DNA of 62,252 nucleotides from Streptomyces sp. AC558_RSS880 (GTDB lineage Bacteria; Actinomycetota; Actinomycetes; Streptomycetales; Streptomycetaceae), in contig NZ_JAGMUJ010000108.1 in the NCBI RefSeq assembly GCF_019049255.1, forward strand, positions 1-62,252, read 5' to 3'. The translations under genes were made by a program, and so were the position numbers. Positions 8,681 through 17,266 of this stretch are shown one piece after another. Position 1 is the first letter of the stretch; every line of letters starts with the position of its first letter. A model generated the notes under the pieces. It saw only the letters and a program-made list of their open reading frames with translations, ran no database searches and was not told where the DNA came from.

Positions 8681-9117
8681 ACGTCCAGTATCGCTGCCGG
8701 GAGGCGGCGGCACGGCGCATGTGCGGCAGCGGCCGCAGGCGACATCCGCAAGACACGCTGCTCGGGCCCGGCACACAGCCCACTCGCTCAGGATTCATGC
8801 CGCGGACGAGCTGTCGAGTCACGCAGCGAACCCTCCGAGCGGGAGCCAGGCACATGTGCCCAGGTTCCCCGTCATGGCGGTCACCAGGTCCGCAAGCCAG
8901 GACGCTCCCTCGCCCGATGCTGACCGTTTGCTGACTCGAGCGACCCGATCACGTCTCTGACCTGTGCAAATACCCAGATGCCAGATCTTGGACCTGAACA
9001 GAGTACGCAGCACTTCGGACTGCTGGAAGACGGCTCCCTGCCTGCGTTCCTGTGCGAACCAGGCTGTTGTGACGGCACGTCAGGAACTTGAGGGGCACGG
9101 GGCGAGTCGTTCCCCGA
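8681..9117. other. Intergenic, no gene recognised
   Basis: No supported gene. The region separates the AbiEii relic from the 3' end of the exporter operon. A 64-codon minus-strand frame at 8819-9013 has neither a ribosome binding site nor a recognisable motif. Confidence 0.4.
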
Positions 9118-9148
9118 GGGGCCTTGACGGGCCTTGGGTCAAGGCCCC
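9118..9148 (-). terminator. Hairpin terminator overlapping the exporter stop codon
   Basis: GGGGCCTTGAC (9118-9128) and GTCAAGGCCCC (9138-9148) form a perfect 11-bp stem with a 9-nt loop. The right arm contains the stop codon of the second ABC exporter gene (9139-9141). This fits a factor-independent-like terminator ending the long minus-strand operon. Confidence 0.65.
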
Positions 9149-10899
9149 CCGGGGGCGGTGAGGATGCGGTTGAGCGCGCTGCCGGGGCGGCTCGTGAGTT
9201 CCTCCCAGGTTCCCTCTTCCCTGATGCGGCCCTCCTCGAGAACGGCGATGCGGTCGGCACGGCGAATGGTGGCCGGGCGGTGCGCGATGACGATCGTCGT
9301 GCGGCCCTCCTCCTGGAGCGCGGTGGCGAGTTCGGCGTCGCCGGTGTTGTCCAGGTGGGCGGTGGACTCGTCCAGGATGAGGACCCGCGGCCGGACCAGC
9401 AGTGCGCGGGCCAGGGCGATGCGGGCCCGCTGGCCCCCCGAGAGCGTGGCGCCCCGCTCGCCGACGAGGGTGTCCATCGGGGCGATCCGATCGACGCCGC
9501 ACAGCCGTGCCGCCTCGGCCAGCGCCTGGTCGTCGGCCTCGGGTGCGGCGAGCCGCAGGTTCTCGGCGAGGGTGCCGTGGAAGAGGGGCGTGTCCTGTCC
9601 CACCAGTACCACCGCACGCCGCAGTTCCGCGTCGCTCACCTCCCGCACGTCCACGGGGTCGGCATGGGCGGGCACCAGCCGGACGGCGCCCGCGGAAGGG
9701 TCCCAGAACCGGGCCAGCAGGTGGGCGCAGGTCGACTTGCCGGCACCCGAGGCGCCGACCAGGGCGAGCGTCTGCCCCGCAGAGACCGTCAGCTCGACGC
9801 CGTCCAGCACGGGCCGTCCTCCGTAGTCGAACCTCAGCCCGTGCAGCCGGACGCCCAGCGGTCCGGGCGGCAGGGCGCGGGGTGCGGCGGGCGGCGGGGC
9901 GAGAGCCGGGGCCTTGACGGCCGCGTCGACGCGGGCGGCGGCGGCGCGCAGCGCCACGGCCTGGCTGAGGGCTCGGGCCGACTCCGCGACGGGGCCGAGG
10001 ACGGACAGGGCCAGGGTCATCGCCGCCGGGGCCCACGCGCCGTGCAGCCGTCCGGAGGTCGCCGACTGTGCCGCCGCCGCGACCACGCCGAGGATTGCGG
10101 CCACGATGAGGAGGTCGCGGACCGCGGCCGCGACGGCCTCCCAGGTGGTCTCGGCGCGTTGGGCGTCGCCCACCTGCCGCCCTCGCTCGGCGAGCTTGCG
10201 GCGGTGCTCCGCCAGGGCGCCGAAGGCGAGCAGTTCGCGCAGCCCGTCGACGGCCTCCACCGTGTCGGCCGACAGCTTCGCCATGGCAGTGCGGGTACGG
10301 GTGCCGCGCGCCGCGCGGGCGCGTGCGTCGGCGAAGGGGGCCGCGGCGAGCAGGGCCGCGACCGGCAACACGGCAGTCAGCAGCCACGGCTCGACCGTGG
10401 CAAGGACCGCGGAACCGCCGGTGAAGACCGTCCCTGCCGCCAGCAGTTGGGCTGTCGTGTGGGCGTAGAAGAACTCCAGTGCCTCCACGTCGGCCATGGC
10501 GGTGGCGGCGAGGTCGCCGCTGCGTCGGCCCGCGACCCTGGCGGGCGCGCTGCGGGCGAGTCCGTCGAAGACGCGTACCCGCAGGGCGGCCAGTACCCGG
10601 TAGGCCAGGTCGTGCGAGAGGTCCATCTCCCGCCAGGTCGTCAGGGCACGTACGAGGACGAGGGCGACGAGCGCGGTGACGGTGGCGGCCGAGGGGGTGT
10701 GCCCTTCGATGACGGCGGTGCCCACGGTGTGGGCGGCGAGGGTCAGCAGCGCGACGAGGGAGCCCTGTTCGAGGAGCGCGGCGGCGCAGGTGCGGGCCGT
10801 CATGACGCGGTGCTCGGCGAGGGCGGGGAGGAGGGCGCGCAGTGCGCCTCGCGCGGGTACGTCCGCGGCGGCGGTGTCGGTGGTGACGGCGGTGCTCAT
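9139..10899 (-). CDS. ABC exporter half-transporter (TMD-NBD fusion), second subunit
   Basis: This 586-aa protein has six predicted membrane helices in its first 330 residues and an ATPase domain after that. Motifs are Walker A VGASGAGKST, Q-loop VGQDTPLF, signature LSGGQRAR, Walker B RVLILDES and H-loop IAHRP. It is of the CydCD/lipid-A-exporter type and should form a heterodimer with the preceding gene. Its ATG overlaps that gene's TGA (ATGA at 10896-10899), so translation is coupled. It is the last gene of the operon that begins with the FecB-like protein, so the likely substrate is the peptide-derived product of that operon. Whether it exports a metallophore is inference. Confidence 0.9.
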   Translation of the reverse strand: MSTAVTTDTAAADVPARGALRALLPALAEHRVMTARTCAAALLEQGSLVALLTLAAHTVGTAVIEGHTPSAATVTALVALVLVRALTTWREMDLSHDLAYRVLAALRVRVFDGLARSAPARVAGRRSGDLAATAMADVEALEFFYAHTTAQLLAAGTVFTGGSAVLATVEPWLLTAVLPVAALLAAAPFADARARAARGTRTRTAMAKLSADTVEAVDGLRELLAFGALAEHRRKLAERGRQVGDAQRAETTWEAVAAAVRDLLIVAAILGVVAAAAQSATSGRLHGAWAPAAMTLALSVLGPVAESARALSQAVALRAAAARVDAAVKAPALAPPPAAPRALPPGPLGVRLHGLRFDYGGRPVLDGVELTVSAGQTLALVGASGAGKSTCAHLLARFWDPSAGAVRLVPAHADPVDVREVSDAELRRAVVLVGQDTPLFHGTLAENLRLAAPEADDQALAEAARLCGVDRIAPMDTLVGERGATLSGGQRARIALARALLVRPRVLILDESTAHLDNTGDAELATALQEEGRTTIVIAHRPATIRRADRIAVLEEGRIREEGTWEELTSRPGSALNRILTAPGGP

Positions 10900-12635
10900 G
10901 CGGCGCGTTCTCCTCGGTGGGCGTGTCCGGCCTCGACGAGCCTCGTGTAGACGCCGCCGGCCCCGGCCAGGTCGGCGTGCTCGCCGACGGCGTCCACCCG
11001 TCCCTCGTCGAGGACGACGATGCGGTCGGCGTGCCGGACGGCGTCCAGCCGGTGTGCGACCACCAGGACGGTCCGGCCGTCGGCGGCGTTCAGCAGTTCT
11101 CGGACGATGTCCGCCTCGCGGCGTTCGTCGACGGCGCTCGTGGCCTCGTCCAGGACGAGTACCGGGGCGTCGGCCAGCAGGGCCCGCGCGAGGGCGAGCC
11201 GCTGGCGCTGCCCGCCCGAGAGGGTGGCGCCGCGTTCGCCGAGGACGGTGGCGTAGCCGTCGGGGAGGGCGGTGATCTCGTCGTGGACGCCGGCGACGCG
11301 TGTCGCACGGGTCAGGTCGTCGTCCGTGGCGTCCGGCCGGGCCAGGCGCAGGTTGTCGGCGATGGTGGCGTGGAAGAGGTACGTCTCCTGGGAGACGACG
11401 GCGATGCCCTGCCGCAGCGAGTCGAGCGCGTACGCGGTCGTGGGGCGCCCGTCGAGGGTGATCCGGCCCGCCTGCGGGTCGTGGTGGCGCAGGAGCAGGG
11501 CCAGCAGCGTGGACTTGCCCGCGCCGGACGGGCCGACGATCGCGGTCGTCCGTCCCGCCTCGGCGGTGAAGGAGACGCCGTCCAGCGCGGGCGCCGGCGC
11601 TCCGTCGTAGGTGAAGAGGACGTCGTGGAAGCGCAGTTCGGGCGGTTCCTGCCAGTGCGCGGGTGCCGTTCCGGTGTCGGGGACGGCCGGCTCGGCGGTG
11701 CGCAGGGCCGCGAGACCGTCCGCGGCCGACGCCCCCAGGTATCCGGCGTGCCACTCGCGGGCCAGGTCGCGGACCGGCCGGAAGCACTCGGAGGCCAGCA
11801 GCAGCATCAGGTAGGTGCCGGTCGCCGTGGTGGATCCGGTGACGGCCGACCAGCACGCCAGGAGCGCTGCGGCGGCGGTGCCGCCCTGGATGGCGAGGTC
11901 GGTGATGCCGGTGTCGACCAGGGACACCCGCAGTTTGGCGACGGTCGCCCGGTGCAGCGCCGCGGACCGCTCCTCCAGGCGTGCGCGGGTGCGCCCGACC
12001 GCGCCGGCGGCACGCAGGGCGGGCATGCCCTGCAGGGCCTCCAGGTAGTCGGCGCCCAGCCCTTCGTAGGTGTCCCAGTGCTCCTTGCCGCGGGCGGCGA
12101 GGAGCCGGTCCCAGGCGCGCGGCCCGGCCAGGGCGAGGAGCAGCGCGGGGACGAGGCCGAGGAGGGCCCGCGGTTCGACCACGGCCAGGGCGCTCAGGAC
12201 GAGGGGCGGCACGGTGAGGGTGATCAGGAGCTGGGGCAGGTAGCGGGAGACGTAGGCGTCGACGCCCTCCACCCCGTCGACGAGAGTGGTGCGGACGGCT
12301 CCGGCCCGCGCGGTGGTCAGGTGAGCGGGACCCAGCCGGCCCAGGTGGGCCAGGAGTTCGTCCCGCAGGGCCACCCTGACCCGGGCCCCGGCACGGGTGG
12401 CGGTGCGCCGCTGCCACACGGCGAGCCCGGCGCGCGCGGCGACGACGGCGAGCACCGCGGCCAGCAGCCACGGGAGCCGTCCGGTGTCACCGCGGGCCAG
12501 GCCTGCGAGCCCGAGGGCCAGCAGTGCGGCCTGTGCCAGGTGGGTGAGGGTGACGGCGCCCTGCAGGAGAGTGGCCGCCAGCAGGGGGCGCCGTGCGCGC
12601 CCTGCGGCGCGGCGCAGTTCGGGGTGGACGATCAT
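10896..12635 (-). CDS. ABC exporter half-transporter (TMD-NBD fusion), first subunit
   Basis: This 579-aa protein has an N-terminal transmembrane domain (about residues 15-300) and a C-terminal ATPase: VGPSGAGKST (Walker A), SQETYLF (Q-loop), LSGGQRQR (signature), VLVLDEATS (Walker B) and VAHRLD (H-loop). All catalytic motifs are intact, in contrast to heterodimers with one degenerate site. It starts at an ATG that overlaps the stop of the 46-aa gene and ends overlapping the next exporter gene. Fused exporters of this kind move peptides, siderophores or lipids outward. The position after an RRE/YcaO-like gene points to a modified peptide. Confidence 0.9.
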   Translation of the reverse strand: MIVHPELRRAAGRARRPLLAATLLQGAVTLTHLAQAALLALGLAGLARGDTGRLPWLLAAVLAVVAARAGLAVWQRRTATRAGARVRVALRDELLAHLGRLGPAHLTTARAGAVRTTLVDGVEGVDAYVSRYLPQLLITLTVPPLVLSALAVVEPRALLGLVPALLLALAGPRAWDRLLAARGKEHWDTYEGLGADYLEALQGMPALRAAGAVGRTRARLEERSAALHRATVAKLRVSLVDTGITDLAIQGGTAAAALLACWSAVTGSTTATGTYLMLLLASECFRPVRDLAREWHAGYLGASAADGLAALRTAEPAVPDTGTAPAHWQEPPELRFHDVLFTYDGAPAPALDGVSFTAEAGRTTAIVGPSGAGKSTLLALLLRHHDPQAGRITLDGRPTTAYALDSLRQGIAVVSQETYLFHATIADNLRLARPDATDDDLTRATRVAGVHDEITALPDGYATVLGERGATLSGGQRQRLALARALLADAPVLVLDEATSAVDERREADIVRELLNAADGRTVLVVAHRLDAVRHADRIVVLDEGRVDAVGEHADLAGAGGVYTRLVEAGHAHRGERAA

Positions 12636-12772
12636 GTGGGGTTCTCCTCGTCGGCGTGACGGGTGCCGAGGGCCAGGGCGTGCACGACCCAGTCCCGGTC
12701 CGGCGCGGCGCAGAGGGCGGCGACGAGGTCCACCGGGCGGTCCTCACGGAGGTCTTCCACGGTGGCCCTCAC
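12632..12772 (-). CDS. 46-aa protein embedded in the YcaO/exporter operon
   Basis: A 46-codon ORF starts at a GTG that overlaps the stop of the RRE/YcaO-like gene (GTGA at 12769-12772) and ends overlapping the start of the first exporter (ATGA at 12632-12635). Coupling on both sides is good evidence that it is translated. It is acidic and helical (VEDLREDRPVDLVAALCAAP, DRDWVVHALALG) with one Cys and the tail HADEENPT. I do not recognise the family. Its size and place would suit a RiPP precursor, a small accessory or an immunity protein. The ENP near its end also occurs in the 15-aa ORF upstream. Confidence 0.65.
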   Translation of the reverse strand: MRATVEDLREDRPVDLVAALCAAPDRDWVVHALALGTRHADEENPT

Positions 12773-14064
12773 ATGTGCGGCGGAGGCGCCAGCGTGAAGT
12801 CCTCCGGCGCGCTCGGCGCGGTCGTGCGCCATCCGCGGGCGACGGCGGCCTCGGCGAGGCGCGGGCAGTCGAAGTAGCCGAAGGCGGCGGGGGCGTTGGG
12901 CAGGAGTCCGGAGACGAGGACCCGGGCGACGCGCGGCGAGGTCTCGGCCACGTCCTCGGTGGTGAGGTCGAAGGTCATGACACGGTGACCGCCCGCGCGC
13001 AGCGTGCCCTCCAGCCGCTCCCGGCTGCCGGTCTCGACCGCGTCGACGGACACGGTCCCGAGGGCGGGCGCGGTGAAGCGCCGGGCCTCGGCCGCCATCC
13101 GTTCGTCCAGCCCCACCTGCACGTGCGCCCCCGGGTCCCGCACGTGCTCGAACTGCTCGCCGCACACATCGAGATAGCGGCCGTCGGCCCGGTGCTCCAG
13201 ATACAGCCCACGTGCCGGCAGCCCGGCCTCGACGGCCTGGAACACCCAGCCGTCGGGGTCGGTCAGGCCCTGGGTGAGGACCCAGGTGTGGACGGCTTCG
13301 AGGACAGCCTTGCGGGCGGCCTCGGCCGGGTCGTACTCGCAGGCGAACCCGGCGGCGCACAGACCGAGACGCGGGTCGTGGACGAGTGCGGCCGTGCAGG
13401 GGGCGAACTCCGAGCGCATCTCGACGATGTGGACGTCGAGCGCGGAACCGGCCGGTTCGCGGTGAGCGGGCGTGGCGGCGAGCCGACGGGACCGGACGTG
13501 CGCCGAGGTGACGTCTCCGGGAGCGGCGGCCACCGGCTCGACGTACGCCTGCCAGCCCTCGCGGTGGCAGCGCAGCCACGCGACGCCGTGCTCGGGCAAC
13601 CGATCGGCGGCGTCCCACCACCCGTCCGGCACAGGTCCGTCCAGGCACCACACGACCGCGGAGGGGTTTCCGTCGAGCAGGTCCTCGATGCCCACCGGTG
13701 ATCCGTCGGAGGCGGTCACGGCCGAAGTCGTGCGCGGTCGCGCGCCCAGGGCGGCCAGCTGTGCGGCGAGCGGTTCGGTCAGCACCGGGTCGCCGAGGAT
13801 CCGGATGTCCCGGCGAGCGGCGGGCCACAGCGAGGGCCACGGCCCTTCCGTCAGACAGCCGACTTCCTCGAACGCCCGCACCACCCACTCCAGTTCCTCG
13901 TCCACTGGGGCTGTGGCCCCCTCGGTGAGCAGGGAGAGCAGGGCGTCCTCGTCCGCGTCTCCTGTCCTGACGCTGAAGAACTCCCCTTCCGGGGTACGGA
14001 CGGCGAGCCCTCGCCCGGGCACGGCGACGCCCTCGGCACCGGGGACCAGTCGGCTGCGGGGCAC
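12769..14064 (-). CDS. Noncanonical RRE / ThiF-like / YcaO (C-terminal half) protein
   Basis: A 431-aa protein related to the cyclodehydratases of thiazole/oxazole-modified peptides. Residues 1-75 look like a RiPP recognition element (winged helix; VPGRGLAVRTPEGEFFSV ... EEVGCL). Residues 80-225 resemble the E1/ThiF-like docking domain (RDIRILGDPVLTEPLAAQLA, WLRCHREGWQAYVEPV), but the expected CxxC before the RR motif is TSAH. Residues 235-431 match the second half of a YcaO domain (GFACEYDPAEAARKAVLEAV; GHRVMTFDLTTEDVAE; ending APPPHM). The first half of YcaO, with its ATP-binding SxxxExxER motif, is not visible, so classical cyclodehydration is doubtful. The ATG at 14064 has an AGGAGG site six bases upstream. 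Either this is a noncanonical enzyme or binding scaffold, or it has suffered an in-frame deletion. Confidence 0.72.
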   Translation of the reverse strand: MPRSRLVPGAEGVAVPGRGLAVRTPEGEFFSVRTGDADEDALLSLLTEGATAPVDEELEWVVRAFEEVGCLTEGPWPSLWPAARRDIRILGDPVLTEPLAAQLAALGARPRTTSAVTASDGSPVGIEDLLDGNPSAVVWCLDGPVPDGWWDAADRLPEHGVAWLRCHREGWQAYVEPVAAAPGDVTSAHVRSRRLAATPAHREPAGSALDVHIVEMRSEFAPCTAALVHDPRLGLCAAGFACEYDPAEAARKAVLEAVHTWVLTQGLTDPDGWVFQAVEAGLPARGLYLEHRADGRYLDVCGEQFEHVRDPGAHVQVGLDERMAAEARRFTAPALGTVSVDAVETGSRERLEGTLRAGGHRVMTFDLTTEDVAETSPRVARVLVSGLLPNAPAAFGYFDCPRLAEAAVARGWRTTAPSAPEDFTLAPPPHM

Positions 14065-14118
14065 GGCGTTCCTCCTGTCGACGGTGGCTGGGACGGGCGT
14101 GGGCGGTGAGGCCCTCGC

Positions 14119-14166
14119 TCACTCCTCGGTGTCCTCGAAGGGGTTCTCGACGAGCGCCGTGATCAC
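14119..14166 (-). CDS. 15-codon ORF, candidate RiPP core or leader peptide
   Basis: Directly after the FecE-like gene's TAG stop, and in the same frame as it, a GTG opens the peptide VITALVENPFEDTEE followed by TGA. There is no ribosome binding site, but the GTG lies 7 nt downstream of a Zur-like box, a geometry compatible with a leaderless transcript. It is acidic, with no Cys or Ser and a single Thr near its end. It may be a minimal precursor for the RRE/YcaO-like protein, a regulatory upstream ORF, or chance. Conservation in related genomes would decide. Confidence 0.35.
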   Translation of the reverse strand: MITALVENPFEDTEE

Positions 14167-14169
14167 AAT

Positions 14170-14991
14170 CTAATGAATCTGATTTTCATATTCTAGAGCG
14201 GGGAGGGGGTGATCCGGGTAACACACCGGCCAGCCGCCCTCGGGGTCCCGGCCGACCCGGCCGGCCACCTTCAGCACGTCCGCCAGCAACCGCGGTGTCA
14301 CGACCTCCTTCGGTGTTCCGTCGGCCACCACCCGGCCGTCGCGCAGGGCGACGACGCGTTCGGCGAACCGGGCGGCGTGGGCCAGGTCGTGCAGCACCAT
14401 CACCACCGTGAGCCCGCGTTCCTCGCGCAGGCGAACCACGGTCTGCAGCACGTCGAGCTGGTGGTGCAGGTCCAGGTAGGTGGTCGGCTCGTCGAGCAGG
14501 AGAACGCGGGTGTCCTGGGCGAGCGCCATCGCGAGCCGGACACGTTGCCGCTCACCGCCGGACAGCGCGTCGACGTCACGGTCGGCCCACTCCTCCACCC
14601 CGACGTCGCGCAGCGCCCGGTGCACGACGGGGTCGTCGCCCTCGCGCAGCATGCCCAGCGGGCCGCGGGCCGCGTACCGCCCCTGACGGACGAGGTGGCG
14701 CACCGTCATACCCGGCACGGCCGGAGCGGACTGGTGCAGCAGCGCCACCCTCCGTGCCGTGGCGCGTCTGGAGAGCCGGGCGAGGTCGTCCCCGCCGAGC
14801 AGCACGCGCCCTTCGCCGGGCTGCAGCAGCCCGGCGGCCAGCCGCAGCAGGGTCGACTTGCCGCAGCCGTTCAGGCCGATGAGGGCGGTCAGTTCGCCCG
14901 GACGGACGGTCAGGTCGACGCCCCGCAGCACAGGCCGTCCGGGGTAGCCGAAGTGGACCCCCTCGACGTGGATCCCCACGGACTCGGTCAT
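14170..14991 (-). CDS. FecE-type ABC transporter ATPase
   Basis: A 273-aa cytosolic ATPase of the siderophore/B12 importer family: Walker A LIGLNGCGKST (near residue 40), Q-loop ALLHQSAPA, signature LSGGERQR, Walker B RVLLLDEPT and H-loop MVLHDLAHA. It energises the two FecCD-like permeases encoded immediately upstream, 20 bases away. Its last residues (EYENQIH) are encoded by AT-rich DNA that also carries the second Zur-like box. Length is normal. The substrate is a metal chelate by family; zinc or an associated metallophore is inferred from the boxes. Confidence 0.9.
   Translation of the reverse strand: MTESVGIHVEGVHFGYPGRPVLRGVDLTVRPGELTALIGLNGCGKSTLLRLAAGLLQPGEGRVLLGGDDLARLSRRATARRVALLHQSAPAVPGMTVRHLVRQGRYAARGPLGMLREGDDPVVHRALRDVGVEEWADRDVDALSGGERQRVRLAMALAQDTRVLLLDEPTTYLDLHHQLDVLQTVVRLREERGLTVVMVLHDLAHAARFAERVVALRDGRVVADGTPKEVVTPRLLADVLKVAGRVGRDPEGGWPVCYPDHPLPALEYENQIH
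14174..14188 (-). promoter_or_regulatory. Second Zur-like box
   Basis: On the minus strand the 15-mer TGAAAATCAGATTCA is an imperfect dyad that agrees at 12 of 15 positions with the streptomycete Zur consensus as I recall it (TGAAAATGATTTTCA). It overlaps the last codons of the FecE-like gene and sits just upstream of the 15-codon ORF and the RRE/YcaO-like gene. This is the right place to control an internal promoter for the downstream half of the operon. Locally AT-rich sequence at this point is unusual for the region. Confidence 0.6.
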
Positions 14992-15011
14992 GCTCTGTCC
15001 TTAAGTCGACT

Positions 15012-16019
15012 TCAGAACGTACGGTTCGGCGTGCGGCGCACGACGACCAGCAGCAACGCGGCGCCGAGACAGGCGGTGAGCGCCCCGACCGGCAGCGTGA
15101 GCCGTCCCGAGTCGAGCACCGCCGCCAGCAGCCGCGAGGACAGCTGCGCCGCCGCGTCCGCCCCGCACACCACCACCGCGCCCGTCAGGGCGGCACCGGG
15201 AAGGCTCCTGCGCAGGTCCGCGCCGAAGACGGCCACGGCCAGATGCGGGACGAGCAACCCGACGAAACCCAGCGCCCCGACGGCGGCCACCGCGCCCGCC
15301 GTCAGCGCCACCGCACACAGCAGGGCCAGGGTCCGGGCCGGGCGGGCGGAGAGGCCGACGGCGAGGGCGATGTCGTCCCCGCAGCGCAGCAGGGTCAACG
15401 GCCCCGCCAGCAGCCAGGCAGCGACCCCCCAGACCAGCGCCCACGGCCACAGCAGGTGCCAGTGCTCCCACACCCGGCCCTCCGTGGTGCCCACCAGCCA
15501 CTGCACCACACTGCCGAGTTCGCCCGGCTCCACGAGCAGCACCATGGCGGTGAGCCCGCCGAGCACCGCCGACACCAGCACCCCGTGCACGGCGGTCTGC
15601 GCGGGATCACCGCGCCCGCGGCCGGCGAGCAGCCACAGCAGCGCCGCTCCGGCACACCCGCCCGCGCACGCGGCGAGGACCACCGCCAGGGGCGAGTCCC
15701 ACCCGGCGAGTCCCAGGGCGGTCGCGGTGACGGCGCCGAGCACCGCCCCCGGCGTCACGCCCGTCACCTCCGGCCCGGCCAGGGGATTGCGCAGGGCGGA
15801 CTGCAGGACCAGCCCCGCCACGGCCAGGCAGGCGCCCGCACAGAGGGCCACCAGCAGCCTGGGCAGGCGCAGCTGGAACAGGATGTGGCGTTCCGTCGCG
15901 TCACCGCCCCCGTTGAGGACGTCCCAGACCGCGCCCGGGGACATGCCGCGTCCGGCCACCAGTTCCACGCCGGCGCACACGGCGGCCAGTGCCGCGAGCG
16001 CCGTGAAACGCCGGGTCAT
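15012..16019 (-). CDS. FecCD-type ABC transporter permease, second subunit
   Basis: A 335-aa polytopic membrane protein with about nine to ten hydrophobic segments. Family hallmarks are LRLPRLLVALCAGACLAVAG, LQSALRNPLAGPEVTGV, the cytoplasmic coupling loop region and GALGFVGLLVPHLAV. It should pair with the other permease to form the import channel for a metal chelate. Its ATG at 16019 overlaps the upstream permease's TGA (ATGA). A short palindrome, AAGTCGACTT, lies in the 20-bp gap before the ATPase gene. Confidence 0.9.
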   Translation of the reverse strand: MTRRFTALAALAAVCAGVELVAGRGMSPGAVWDVLNGGGDATERHILFQLRLPRLLVALCAGACLAVAGLVLQSALRNPLAGPEVTGVTPGAVLGAVTATALGLAGWDSPLAVVLAACAGGCAGAALLWLLAGRGRGDPAQTAVHGVLVSAVLGGLTAMVLLVEPGELGSVVQWLVGTTEGRVWEHWHLLWPWALVWGVAAWLLAGPLTLLRCGDDIALAVGLSARPARTLALLCAVALTAGAVAAVGALGFVGLLVPHLAVAVFGADLRRSLPGAALTGAVVVCGADAAAQLSSRLLAAVLDSGRLTLPVGALTACLGAALLLVVVRRTPNRTF

Positions 16020-17266
16020 CGTGCGTCCTCCACTCCGGTCGTCCTGAGAGCGCGCGAGGGGGTACCGCCGGGCCCGCCGCGCCCGGGGCCGCCCTCGCGA
16101 GCCTGGTTCGACGTCCCGGCGCGAGGAACCTCGTCCGCCGCGCCGGAAGCCGTCCTCCGCGGTCCGGGCAGCGGCTCGCGCGCCGCGGCCGGAGCGGCCG
16201 GTCCACGCCGGGCGGCCCGGCGGCGGCCGCCCGACCGCATCAGCGCGACACCGGCCGGCACCCCCAGCAGGGCCGTCCAGGCACCGGCCGGCGTCTCCAC
16301 GGGCGCCAGCGCCAGCCTGGCCGGGACATCGGCGACCGTCACGACGACAGCGCCCCAGGCCGCGGACCACGGGAGCCAGCGCACCGCCCCCGCCGTGGGA
16401 TCGAACCAACGGCTCAGGTGCGGAGCGAGGAACCCCACCCACGCGACGGGCCCGCACACCGCCGTCACCGGGGCGATCAGCACCACGACGATGGCCAGCG
16501 CGGCCAGCCGGGCGCGATGGGCGCGCACACCCAGCGCCTCCGCGTCCTCGTCACCCAGCCGCATCACCGACAGCACCGGCGCGCACAGCACGAGAGCGGG
16601 CACCGCGACGAGCAGCCACGGCCACAGGCCCGTCACGTCTTCCCACGTCCGGGCGGAGAGGGAACCGAGCAGGTAGCGGTAGATCAGCTGGAGGTCGAGC
16701 TGGTCGGCCATGACCATCAGGACGAGCAGCGCGGCCTGCAGTGCGGCCGCCACCGCGGCACCGGTCAGCAGCACGGCGGACGGGCTGCGGCCCAGCCCCG
16801 CGACGAACAGCGTCAGCCCGCCGCCGAGTGCGGCGCCGCCGATGGCCGACAGCGGCTGGACGGCGGCGGGCAGTGAGAGGGTCAGCACCAGCGGCGCGGC
16901 CACCCCGAGCGCGGCCCCGGACGACACGCCCAGCATCTCCGGCACCGCCAGGGGGTTGCGCAGCGCCTCCTGGAGCACCAGTCCGGCCGCCCCCAGACAG
17001 GCTCCGGCGACGAGCGCCAGCAGCAGGCGGGGCACGCGGAGTTCGGTCACGACGATCCCGGCGAGGGTGGTGTCCCCGTCCAGCACCGCGGCGACCAGCC
17101 GGTGCGGGGGGACGTAGGGGGTGCCGAGGCTGAGCGCGCAGACCGAGGAGACGGCCAGCAGTACGACCACCAGAAGCGGTTGCCACCTCCGCGCACCGCG
17201 CGACGGCCGCTGTCCGCCCGCCGCGGCACGATCGGCCGCGGTGGGCACCGAGAAGGACTTCCTCAC
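16016..17266 (-). CDS. FecCD-type ABC transporter permease, first subunit
   Basis: A 416-aa FecCD permease. The core (about residues 35-335) has the family motifs LRVPRLLLALVAGACLGAAG, LQEALRNPLAVPEMLGV and VAWVGFLAPHLSR. About 75 extra C-terminal residues are Arg/Gly/Ala-rich (RRRAARRGPAAPAA onward) and predicted disordered, which is longer than usual. The GTG start at 17266 overlaps the stop of the FecB-like gene (GTGA), and this coupling decided the start. It forms the importer with the second permease and the ATPase downstream. Confidence 0.88.
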   Translation of the reverse strand: MRKSFSVPTAADRAAAGGQRPSRGARRWQPLLVVVLLAVSSVCALSLGTPYVPPHRLVAAVLDGDTTLAGIVVTELRVPRLLLALVAGACLGAAGLVLQEALRNPLAVPEMLGVSSGAALGVAAPLVLTLSLPAAVQPLSAIGGAALGGGLTLFVAGLGRSPSAVLLTGAAVAAALQAALLVLMVMADQLDLQLIYRYLLGSLSARTWEDVTGLWPWLLVAVPALVLCAPVLSVMRLGDEDAEALGVRAHRARLAALAIVVVLIAPVTAVCGPVAWVGFLAPHLSRWFDPTAGAVRWLPWSAAWGAVVVTVADVPARLALAPVETPAGAWTALLGVPAGVALMRSGGRRRAARRGPAAPAAAREPLPGPRRTASGAADEVPRAGTSNQAREGGPGRGGPGGTPSRALRTTGVEDAR

